Source of the DNA: Rotaria macrura | Lineage: Eukaryota; Rotifera; Eurotatoria; Philodinida; Philodinidae | DNA: 64,000 bases | Assembly: GCA_900239685.1 (NCBI GenBank) | Contig: OENT01000854.1 | Location: 1-64,000 of the forward strand | Direction of reading: 5' to 3' | Notes under the pieces: model-generated | Told to the model about the DNA's origin: nothing | Seen by the model: only the letters and a program-made list of their open reading frames with translations | Databases searched by the model: none | In this document: piece by piece, positions 44,242 to 56,445 of the stretch | How positions within the stretch are numbered: the first letter of the stretch is position 1 | Layout: every line of letters starts with the position of its first letter | Position numbers and translations under genes: made by a program

Positions 44242-45388
44242 AGGATGATTATTTCTATGAACAGATTGACGACACATTGATGAGAAAAGCAAATTTCAAT
44301 GAAAAATATTTTAATCATTTGCATATATGCCGTTCGACCTAAGGATTATGATATACGACGCTTCTTTCATAATACTCGACAACTTTTATCTCGAATCTAT
44401 TGTTCGTAGCAGTTTATTTTGAAGTCTACCGTTTAGAAGAAAAAACAAAGCTTCAGGTAAACTAAAACCATAAAATTCTACACGTTAAATCGATTGATAT
44501 CCTTTAATCAATTGCTGTAAAATTCAAGTTTGGTATTCTATATTATTCGTAACAGCAAAAAACGTACTACTAACATCTGTTGCTCACAGAAGCACTTTAC
44601 TGTCCCATGTTTTCATTCATTTTTACGGATAACCACTGATATTATTCATAGTGTCCTGTACGAGTACAACTTTTTACACCCAAATACGATCCGACATATG
44701 TTTTCTATTTGGACTTGGCCTCGGCGCGGATAACAGTAGCTGCCACTCGACTTAGCTTGACCCGGAGCAAACCAAAAAGCAGAAGATATTTTTCAATCGT
44801 AGTATAGATTTCAAAATTTTATTTCATGTCAACAAGAATACTGTTTAGTTTATTCTACTAATAACAACAAAAAGAGATTTGCTAACAAATTTAAAGAGAA
44901 GCAGACGAATAAATCAAATGAATCAGGATTCATATAATATCTGTGTAATTATGAAATTTGCTTGATTTCGTCAATCATATGTTTGTTCGTTGACGATGAA
45001 TCTAAAATCGAGTGTAACATCAACTTGTAAATCCCATACTTTTACAACACAAAAACACATCTTCACGTTTCTCAAGGCTCATTTCCCTCTCTATCAATTC
45101 AATTACTAGATCACACGATATCTTAGCATCTGTGAATAAATTTTCAATAGAAACGAATTCTCTTAGTACAGTCAATACTTCTTTGCATCGCTTTGATCTA
45201 TTCTCAAGTTCGGTATATTATTCGATCTTAATTGAACCAGATTTCAACTTTATTGTTTTATATAGATCACAATTTGAAAAAGTCAAAATTGTTTATTTAA
45301 AACGTCGATATTTGATTTAATGTTGATTTGGGTGTGTGTAGAGTCTCAAATCGCTTCAGATTACACAACTTTCTTCATAACCAGTAAC

Positions 45389-45443
45389 TTACTTGAACCG
45401 GCGAATCGGCACCCAGATCTCTGTAACTGGCCGGTTCAAGTAA
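45389..45443. repeat. Inverted repeat with 14 bp perfect arms
   Basis: TTACTTGAACCGGC (45389-45402) is the exact reverse complement of 45430-45443, with a 27 bp loop containing ACCCAGATC. GC content is well above the flanks. It could be a hairpin, a binding site or a small element's core. Confidence 0.8.
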
Positions 45444-48400
45444 CGAGTACTTGGCTGAATTAAAGAACTCTCATTAGTAAGGATGGTGGTTATTAAATGT
45501 CTTACAATTGCGCTTCAATTTTTAGGATTTCTTCTTATAAAAGTTGTATATCTGTAGTGTGTATCGTGCCGTGATTCTATGCAATGTAATATAAGCAAAA
45601 TTACAGTTTATTTTTCTTATTGCGATTAAATTAACGCAGATAATTTTCGTCGAAGTCTATATCCTATTCCGAGTTTTCGTTGCTTGAATATTTTTCTTTG
45701 GCTGCCTATGTTTCTATGTAAGATATATGGAAACGCATAGGTGTTGAAAAAACCCATGGGGAATCATGCATAATGTTTACGTCATTTGAAAGTTATTTTT
45801 ACAGTGGTAGAGTACTGATTCTTATGATTACTTTGGGTAAATAGTGAAAAATTACGATGGCTCATAGTAGAAAATAGACAACAGCAACTATATATGATTA
45901 GTTGTGCAAATGGACTTTCAGAGAAAAAAGCTCAGACAGCATCAGAATCAGACTTTTCAAATACAGAAAAATAAACTAAGCCTAATGACGTATCATAAAA
46001 TACTTTATTGAGTAATTAGTTGCAATGAAAAAACATACCGTCTGAAATAGAAACTGTATTTGATTGGTATTTTAAAATTCTGACTTGGCTATTTCCCTAA
46101 GACATCGTCCTGCATCAGACCAATTTTGTAGTTAGTGATGATTCATTCGTCTATTCTTTAATTTTTCACAATCATTTGTTCTCTCGACTGATGACGAGCA
46201 GCTACTAACATTGTATTGTAATGTGCTCACAGTGAAACATGATACATAGATCAACGGAACATCACTCATGTGTCTGATAAATTGAGCAAGTGAATAGGCT
46301 ACATAAGGATTGTTCTTATTGACAAAGATTTTAGTACATTCAGTAGATAGAAAATCTCAAATGCATGTAATTTTTACGTATGTTTTATGTATCAGAGGAT
46401 AGTAATGTATTTTAATTAAGTGCATCTGACCTGTTGTCAAGTCATCAGAATCAAAGTAAAAAATGTACCATCAAAACAAAAATACCTAAATTAAATTAGT
46501 ATACATTTATACATGAAACGATAGAGTAAGATATTATGATAGAAAAACATTTATTGTCAAGAGAACAGTTTTTTAAACTTACTCAATATGTAAAAACAAA
46601 GTGTTTGATGCCAGACTGATACTGAATGATTTTGGCTCACACTTGATGTAGTTTTCGATTGATTCTATTAGTACTTTTGTAAGAAAAAATCCTTTTTATT
46701 TTGAATTAGTTATCTTCTACGGATGAGTTTGTTATTTTTATCGTGATGCTTCAATTGTATGAATGATATACACGATTTCTGTAAGTATTGAAACTTATCC
46801 GAAATCATGGATTGTATCTTTAAAAGGTAAAATTTCAGACATACATATTTGATACTAAAAACGAAAACCAGTTGAATACACAAACTACAACAATAACATT
46901 GAAACCTTTATTTCAAATATCTTAAATTCGAAATAGTGTATGAACATAGACGATCATTGTCTCTCGCATTCGCTTTCTTGTTTTATAGAGATTTGATACC
47001 TTCACTTACTACCACAAATTTAAGTGAGTTTCTTGTTGGTTGTGTTTCGGGTGTTATGTTGTCAATTTTCCCACTGTAGAGATTTCTTTTAAAGACTGAT
47101 TTACTAATTGAAGGATGTACTTCAGTGTAGGACGAAAAACAAAAACATTTGCTAAACACATTCGTTCTCAACATTGGTTTCGGGTATAATTTAATAACTT
47201 GAAAATTCTTTGCTGTAGCACTGTCTCTTCAAAAAGCGAACAGTGTTTCTAGATTCTCGTAAGTACTTTCGCGATCTTTGTTGAACTAACTTTGATAACA
47301 TTTCAGTCGATGTTTATGAGCATAGTTTCAATTGACAAACATCAGTTCTTTGTCTTGAATGATTTAAATGAATATTTATTATCGGTGGACGGGTTTTTGC
47401 AGACAACTTTTGAGTTGAACTATTTCAGTTGTCATGGAAAGCTGATCCAACGAGGTTCTTTTATGTATTAGGGAGAACAGTTTATCAACTTCTATCTGTT
47501 GTTTGTATACTTCGATCTAAGCTATCATTACTTTCGAAGTGTTCCTATGTATTTGCACACTTGATAGATGGCCAACTCTGATTGTGATCATTCTATAATG
47601 GGTAACGGAATGATCAAATATGAGCAGAGAAAAGAAGAATAATAATCGATTCTGAATGTATAATTAAGTTAATGTGAACAATATTTAATTCAGAACATTG
47701 ATATCTACTAGATAAAGAATAATATTTTTTCAGTGGGACAAGACTCTATTGTCAAAATGATATCAACGTTGGATTTTATATCAAATGAAAGTTTGTCATA
47801 AACGGAATTTAGCACTACAGCTAGTTATTCATAAAATAACCATGAACCGGAGAATAACCGAAAGCTTGAAAACTTAGTAAATTTTCGTCGATCTGACTTT
47901 GTTGATCTGACTTTCTTAATCATTTTGATTAAGGAAACGATGAAAACCGACCAGTTTTAAAAGTTTAATCCGAACAATCAAACAAGGATACCAATCTCGC
48001 TATCGACTATTAGTCGTTCTCCTCTACTACTTTTCTTCTGTTGTAGAGTTGAAACTAACGAAACGAACAAAAGTAAAGGCGAGAAAATCATCCATCTGTA
48101 TGTGTCTAGATGCGTGAAGGTGTATATGAATGTAAACATTAATGTATCTATGTAGTCTGACGAGTGCAAAATAGTTGCCGTGGATCATTAGTTAAATTAT
48201 CGATAAATAAAGTTGATGACACAGAATAATCTAAACTGAATTAAAAAATTCCATTTCTTCTATCTGTAAAAGCGAAATATAACTCTGTAGACAGCTGTAA
48301 TTTTACAGATGAACCAACAAATAGTAAAAACGAACGACTTCATTGATTAATTTGACGTTTCTCTTCATTTAAATTGAATATCAAATTCAAATCGGGATAT

Positions 48401-50026
48401 CTTCCTTTGCTTCAAGACTTTATTCTTGCGTTCTAAAAGCTCCAAACAACTAAAACGTTCCTTTGCGTATAAGCAAATCTTGGCATTCTTCTCATGTGTT
48501 CGTATTGTATGTTACAATCGTCAGCCATAATCTCAACCATGGTTAAACGAAACTAAAACGAGAGAAAAATTGAATATGTATACTGTTTCTTTTTCTCTAT
48601 CGAATACTGGTATAAATACCAACTATTGACTAGTTTCTCTTTGAATAAAATTTCACGCTACTTGTTTGACCAATGTATGAGTGATTCAAATCAAATTACA
48701 GATTTGCTGTTTCTAATTTTATCAAATAATAATACATAAAGAAGAAAATATTAGATATGCTATTTTTGAGAATTCCGATACTTCAGAAGCATCTGGGCTC
48801 TCAGATTTTACTATTTCTCACTTGAAATGGTTCCACTTCGACAAATATCGAAATCGTTTATTTTTACTTCTTTGTATTCTAGTTCGTAATAATATTAAAA
48901 TGACAATTGGGATTTCTCCTAGCAGTTGATCTTGCAGAAATAAGTTAAAAATGAATTTCGTCAAAGCTACATTAGTTGCGAATTGTGCATAGTTTTGTTT
49001 CATGGTTTTGAATTGCAGTAAAGCTTTCATTTCCTTTAACTTTGCTATCTTCCATAATACATTCAACTACACTTGCATTATATGACTTAAAAATCGATCT
49101 TAATAGTCGATGATTTCTTTTTCCTTGTCTTCAAAACGATAGAATGATATTCAACTTACAGACAGAAGGGATAAATCGTATTTTTTTGAATGCCTGAATA
49201 CCCCAATTGATGTTTACCATCAAAACTTGTCATGCTACGTAATGGATGCAACATTCACGAGTAGTAACTTCGTTAAGTTCGAAAGATGCTTCACTTAATA
49301 AGTGTATTCCATTTAATCTGTATCAGAATGAAAATTGTTTTCTTCTATCTTTGACGTTTTCAACTGAACTGATCGGAGAAAAGGATTTTATGTTTCTTAA
49401 TTTCTTACAGTAATACGTCACACACTCATTCATGTATTTAGTTTGCATTTTTTCTTCTTTTGTGCGCTCGAAATACTCATATGTAACTATTAGTGAATTG
49501 CATTGGAATCCGTAAGCCAACCAAATTGTGAGAGAATCCGAGTCGGAGTTGGGTGTCGAAAACAAGGAAGTATGACTTCACTGAGTACTAAAAACTATGC
49601 ATATTGGAAGAAAATGAATTCGAAGCGCTGAAAAATTGACAATTCGAGTTCTTTATGTTTATAGTATTTGCTCGGAAGAATTTCTCCCCCGTAGAAAAAT
49701 ACATATTTTTACTTTTCGGTTGTGTTTCTTCCTTCCTTTTGCTTCGAAACATTTTATTTTGTGACACAATTCTTAAAGGTAGATTAGAAAAAGTGACGTG
49801 TAGTGAAACAGAAAGAAGAAAAGTTGACGTGATTCACAACGTAAAAATAGTCTAGCAAATATACAAAAAGAAGGTAGTGTGATGATTTCTCTAACTTAAA
49901 AGAAGAGGAATTGAAATTTTTTTAATTTCAAACAACATTACTTACATCTATATTTATTAGCAAAAAAAAACAGTTGACCAAAATATTTGGATTTTATAAG
50001 ATTGAGCAGCAAAGACTGACTTCTCA

Positions 50027-51934
50027 ATGGCTTCAAATATTGAGTCCGTTACATGTTTATGGCTCGATAGCATGATCAATGAATCAGATGATAATCTAGA
50101 TACTCAACAAAAACTTCGGCAAATAATAAATGATCTCAAAACGTTTGACAAGCTTGATCAATGTGAACGATATATTCGACAAATGACTGATCGAAATATT
50201 GTTCTTATTGTATCCGGTTTGTTTGGTCGAGAAATAGTACCCCGAATTCATGATCTTGGACAAATTTCTGCATGTTATGTGTTTTGCAAAGATAAGAAAG
50301 CCAATGAACTTTGGGCAAACAAATATAATAAAGTAAAACCTCGTATTGGAGTTTTTCTAGAAATCTTATTCTATTTTGGTCGTGAGTAGATTAACGGTGT
50401 TTTTGTGCAATCCAATCTTCTTCTAACTCAAATATCTGAAGATCAAATTAATCGAACCAAAGCAGAAGATGACGTACGAGTTTCTGTCATCAGTTCTAAT
50501 TGTCAAAGTCTCGAAGCTCGTAATGCAATTTTTATGTGGTTTCAATTATTTATTGAGGTTCTTCTTCGAATGCATCATAAATCCAGTGATCGTAAAGAAT
50601 TAATTGCGATTTGTAAAAAGTTCTATGCTAGTAATACTGAACAAATGATGATTATTAATGAGTTTGAACACGACTACAATTCTGAAAAAGCAATATGGTG
50701 GTATACACGTGACTCGTGCTTCTATCGAATGATGAACAGAGCATTGCGTGTTCAAGATTATGATACCTTGTTTGCTTTTCGATCTTTTATAACTGACATT
50801 GCCAAGCAAATCAAAAGCGAATATGAACATTTCATTCGCACAAGTGTCAGTCGAAGCATCATTCGAGTGTATCGTGGACAACTGATTAGTATTGAAGAAC
50901 TTGAATTAATGAAGAATAGTATAGGTGAATTTCTATCGATGAATTCGTTTCTATCGACGAGTCATAATCGATCGACTGCACTTAATTTTACTAGAGTTTC
51001 TCGTAGACGTGAGAATATGAAATCGATTCTTTTTGAAATCAACATCGATCCTCGACTGAGAACAAAAGCATTTGCTGGTATCGATCATATAAGTTATTTT
51101 AAGAATGAAAATGAAGTATTAATTATGTTAGGTGCACTATTTCGTATTGAAAAAGTAACTGAAGATAAAAATGAGAACATGTGGATAGCTCATGTATCGT
51201 TGGCCAACGAAGATGATTATCATTTGAAAGAAATATTTACTCATATGAAAGGAAAGATTGGTGATGATACGAATATGGATACTCTCGGTAAACTTCTACT
51301 TAGGATGGATGAGAATGAGCAGGCAAGAAAATGTTATAGACGAATGTTAGAAGAATGTCAACTTGCTGTTAGTGATGCTCAACTAGGTCTTGGATGGGCA
51401 TCTCTTCGATGCAACAATTATGATGAAGGTCTTGAGAATTTTGAAGAATCATTGAAAATACGACAGCAAATCGTTGGAGAAAGTCATCCGAGTGTTGCAG
51501 AGTGCTACGGTTTCCTTGGCGAAGCTCACAGATTGACAAATAACTATGAAGAAGCTTTGAATGATATGACAAAAGCAGTGTCAATTCAAGAGAATTCACT
51601 TCCTCCAAATTCTCTAGATCTTGCTGCCACTTATGATACCATAGCTACTGTTTATACTGACACAGAACAGTATGATATAGCACTAACATATTATCAGAAA
51701 GTCCTTGATATTCGGCAAGCAGTATTGCCAGAGAATCATCCTCAAATCGCTTCGATATATAACAACATCGGTTGGCTGTATGAGTGTGAAGAAAAGTATA
51801 CAAAGGCATTGGAATGTTATCAGAAAGCACTCGGAATGAGTCGTAAAACGCTACCACCTACACATCATCATGTTACTGGAGCACAGGAAAGTATTCGAAA
51901 ATTGAAGAAAAAAATGAAACTCGAGTCTAAATAA
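50027..51934 (+). CDS. Mono-ADP-ribosyltransferase with N-terminal module and C-terminal TPRs
   Basis: Two exons (50027-50332 and 50390-51934) give 616 residues across a 57 bp intron. Residues 1-107 form an alpha/beta-looking module (VTCLWLDSM, NIVLIVSGLFGREIVP, ISACYVFCKDK). The ART domain spans about 190-390: IRVYRGQ with Arg264, FLSTS with Ser291-Ser293, and NENEVL with Glu342-x-Glu344, the R-S-ExE triad of arginine-type transferases. From about 435 come four 42-residue TPRs of the kinesin-light-chain kind, for example YDEGLENFEESLKIRQQIVG and YTKALECYQKALGMSRKTLP. It has no signal peptide, so it is likely intracellular, transferring ADP-ribose from NAD to proteins; TPRs would bind the target. 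I recall this fusion as common in bdelloid rotifers. Confidence 0.9.
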
Positions 51935-54900
51935 TATCTAATAGATAAAAAGAATAGTGATTTCACATTCTTTTTCTGGATGTTCATCCAATCTTTGTTA
52001 TAGTTTATTTAAATTGACTATTCCGTTTTGCAATCAAATATGTTCAATGGCAGAATACTTTCTTGTACAGATTCATCTAAGTGAAAATTTTTTGTATTTA
52101 AAGCATGATCGTGCGTGATCATTTATTTGTGAAAATTTCGAGGAGCTGAATTATTAAATGAAAAATGAAGACATTCATGTTCCATTATATGATTTGAAAA
52201 GAAAAATTATTGAAGAGTGTAATCTATTTACTAAAGTTTAAAAACATCTGTCTTTGCGATGGAAAGGCGTCAGAGGTAATGACTAGAAGTTTACTATTAC
52301 TTATTCATCTCTAATTCATGTAAAATCGTGTATACCTAGTCATTCGATTGTTAAACTACCGGCTCAAACCTACGACACTAACTTGAACTGCATGCGTCTG
52401 TGTTTCTTACAGAAAGCATTTTATCATCTTTGTAAAGACATGTTAAAATGCTTTCTAAAATATCTCAATAATAAAAAAATACCATATCCAAGAAAACCAA
52501 TACGAATAACTATCATCCTATATTCGGCAGCGTCATATACTAGTAAATCTACAACGATTTGTTTTTATGAATCATTAAAAGCTATTATTATATTTACCAC
52601 AGGCTTTCATGCATGTATTTCAGATGGATTGAGTTAAAGTTTCGTTCACTGGTAAAACTAGATGGTACTCGAGCTTCACTCGCTGCTGCCTTAGCAACAA
52701 TGAACGTTGCATAAGCAACAAGAACTCGGTTTACGTATTCATTGCTAGTAACTGCGAGGAATCAGAAATATTTTATCATGGCCTATCAATACAAGACACA
52801 GCGTGTTCTACGACCAATAGATTTAACATAGACGCAACATTGAAAGCGGCTATTTTAAAATTTATCACAGTGTCAACCCTCCCAAATTATATCGGCAGAT
52901 ATGTCTAGAAATCACTGATTCATTATCTTGATGATTCACCGTTTACTATCAGCTGTATTCACAACTTTTTTACATATGAACAGATAGATTAGTGTCTAAC
53001 TTTGGCTTTCGTTTTCATTTTAATTATCTCGAAATGAGTTGAAGGCAAACTTCTTTCGAAATCGTCACTTTCAGACACTATTTGTTGCAGAACGGAGTAA
53101 AGTATAAAAAATATGGAAAAAATGTAACCAGTTCGACGTTAATAATTGGATCTTCTATTTGAAAAACTATTTTCCAAGTTGTAGTTCTTGAGATCATCGA
53201 ATCCCCAAATGGTTAGTTGCAATGCGTACGTAAATGCAAAGTAAGATAGAAACAAAGAAAGTAAAATCACGACGAACAAGAGTCGATATTACTTAATTAT
53301 ACATGAATTGACTCCAGTCAAGATGTCTAGAGCGAATATACACTAGAAACATGGAAACGATAATCCAAAAATCATACACACGATTCGAACGCCTTGTATT
53401 ACAATATATGAACATGCTATGAGAGTTATATGCTTGAACTTGAGCATAGCTTTTCCTTCTTCTTTGTCAACTCGACGAAGAGAACACAATATAGAGATAT
53501 TACTACTGCCTGCTATATACAATAAGTCAGTCGGTGTGATAGCCAATACAAAAACGGAAAGTATGATATTCTTAGTGTTACGATGATTTCGTCGAAAGAA
53601 CTAATCAGATACTAACGTAATGCACGACAATGAATTGAAGAGAATATTTGATGACATGTAAACTAGCTAGAAAATGTTTAACATACTATAATTCATGATG
53701 TAGTCATGAATTGAAAATAACTGCTAATAATTCGTTCAAAACATGTTTTCATTCAATTTTCATCATTTCAAAAAGAAAATAATATTGCTAAGATATTCTC
53801 ATCCATGTGATTCAAATTTCCATCAAAATTATACAGGGCACCTTGTTGTACTTTGGAATTTTCTATTGAGTTTAGAGGAAACTTGCAAACATGACAAATT
53901 ATTTTATTTAAAAGTTGAAACCCGAGTAAAAATCAAGATTATGGCTTAACGTGTCTGCACTATAATATTCTCTACGAATCACTCGGTATTCAATATATTT
54001 TCATACGAGTACCTCGTGAAGATTTGTTCATTCTTCTCTCAACTTCCTGTCGACAAGATTTAAATGTATCAGTCTTCGAATTTCCATCCACTTTTGTATT
54101 GCATAACATGAAACAGTAATTTAGACTGTATATTTACAACCAAAGGTCTAGTTTAAAAGTAGATCCTGTAAAAATTGAACTGTCAAAATCTGTCTGCACT
54201 TTTTCCATCAGTTTTTGTTGAATACTTTGACGCACTAGCTGATTTGTACATCTAATTCTATCGTTATTAGGTGATTCCACAGTTAAATCTATGGAATTAA
54301 TGTTGTGTTAAGATTTATTAAAGTGGAGAAGAAGAATGCTTTCTTCGTGCGAATTAGTATGACAATAGCTGTCAAACATTGTTCTCACTAGAATTGCATG
54401 TGTACAGGCATCAAATTCGAAATGAACTCATATTTAAGTAATAGAAAAGACAAAGAACATTTGAAAAAACTACTTCATTACATGTTATGTTCTACGAGAA
54501 TCAATGTAGTCTTGAGAATCACTCCTATAGCCATCGGAAATTATGTAGTGAAAAATGATCTAATATTTTAAACAATTGTCGTGCAAAATTATCCATCGTG
54601 TTTTTTGCAATGAATTTCTAAGAGCATCAGCAGCAAAAACAATCCTTAGTTCTTATTTACATGACATTGATTTCGATATTTTTTAAAATTTTTTTAAACT
54701 AATTCTTCATTTTTAAATAACACACGGGAAGTGCTTAGCTCTTCTGGCTCATACTGAATTATAATCGATAATTCATTAATTCTCTAATATTATGCGGATC
54801 ATGTTTTAAACTTTTAGGATAGACTTCATGACATGAAATAGATTTCTGATTGATCATACAGTACGATATGAATGTAGCGAATTATCCTTCTACAAACAAA

Positions 54901-56018
54901 TGTTTCCATTAGCTGCAGTTAGAATCTTTGGTGTTAACATAGAATTCATTCATGTTTCATGCTGGCTATGATTCTTATGTATCACAACGAGAAAAGAAAC
55001 TTTCCAAGTGACAGAATCTTATCGTTTTTAAGACATGAATCGTTCGATAGTTACAGTTATGTAATTTGTTGTCTATCAAACTCAATTATCCTAGAATCGA
55101 ACGAAATTCGAGTGATCTTGATTAACATGAGAACTTTTAATTTTCTTATTTCAATCAAGCTTCTTGTTTTCTTCTAGCAATATCTAGTTCAATCACAAAA
55201 ACAATAGAGTCGAGCATACGATCTTGAAAATTTCATTTTAGAATTTTCCAACACTAAATAATGGATCCCATCACATAAAACAATGTGGATAGTTAACAAT
55301 CTTGCTTCGTTTATACATATCTTGGGTTGATCGAGATTGATGTGATTCAACAAGAATGTTTATTATTGAAGAATCATATAAGAAGGGCGTTTGCGATATT
55401 TCATTTTTCTCGATACAGAATGACTCATTTTCGTTCATTATTTCACATCAATCAAAGCATCTAATGGAAAATATTCTTCATAACCCATACTTGTAAAAAT
55501 ACCGAAGCATGTTTTGACGATGCACATCGGTTATTTAGAAGATGCTCCATCTTGAAATTTGAACATTTCGATGAAGATTGACATTGTGCATGCAATTGTA
55601 TCAAGGGGGAAAAGCTATACTTCATCTGCTTCAAAAGTTTTTGAAGTGCAAGGAAGTAAGATGGAAGTACAATGAAACATCTTGGACGATGAATTAGACA
55701 TATACCAATTCCAGTTCCTGTCAATTCTAATGCTTGGAACCGACTGGTGTTGATTTTGTGAGTAAGGAAGAGGCTTTTAGAGAAAAGAACTATTTTTTTC
55801 TATAAACATTGACGAAAGGAATTGATCTTCGGGAAATCCGAATGTGAAGTCGGTTTCTGCAAATTTCGAACACACATATTTTCCAGTAAGAAAGAGATTT
55901 TAGATACACTAACGATTTTCTCTCATGTTTGACTATCGGTGAACGGAATCAGTTTAGTTGGCCAAGGAATCAGGTTCAATATTTCGAGGCAACCGCTTCG
56001 GATTCAGATTTCTCCTCA
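51935..56018. other. Intergenic, 4.1 kb
   Basis: This is downstream of the ART-TPR gene. It is AT-rich, with short open frames only. No gene, RNA or clear repeat was recognised before the fold-back element at 56019. Confidence 0.6.
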
Positions 56019-56445
56019 CCCAGGTCAAAGAAAACGGCGTCGTAAACGACCGTAAACGGTATAAAACGGTGAAACACGGTGCTATTACGCACCGTAATCC
56101 GTCAGCCCGTTTTATGATCCGCCGTTTAGTGCAGTAAACGATCATCGTTTTGACAAGAAACGGTCATCGTTTTTCGCCGTATGTTAGCCGTAAAACGGTA
56201 TTCCGAAAGTAATGTGAGAAGCAATATTTTATAATATTGCACGATATTGTATGGAGACCGTTTTTCGGAATACCGTTTTACGGCTAACATACGGCGAAAA
56301 ACGATGACCGTTTCTTGTCAAAACGATGATCGTTTACTGCACTAAACGGCGGATCATAAAACGGGCTGACGGATTACGGTGCGTAATAGCACCGTTTTTC
56401 GCTGTTTCCGACGTCGTTACGAACATCCGGAATGATCGACCTGGG
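56019..56445. mobile_element. Fold-back element with two perfect 133 bp arms and CCCAGGTC ends
   Basis: Arms 56076-56208 and 56263-56395 are exact reverse complements, checked base by base. The 54 bp between them contains a second palindrome (GCAATATT-TTAT-AATATTGC, 56221-56240). Outer ends are CCCAGGTC (56019-56026) and GACCTGGG (56438-56445), flanked on both sides by CA. Arms are crowded with ACGGT, AAACGG and CCGTTTT words and are far richer in CG than the surroundings. There is no coding capacity. It looks like a non-autonomous fold-back or MITE-type element that would form a long hairpin as RNA or single-stranded DNA. Confidence 0.85.

Noticed and set aside
50027..50389. ART-TPR as a pseudogene split by a stop codon
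   Set aside because: A 57 bp GT-AG intron removes the stop and restores frame; all catalytic residues are intact.
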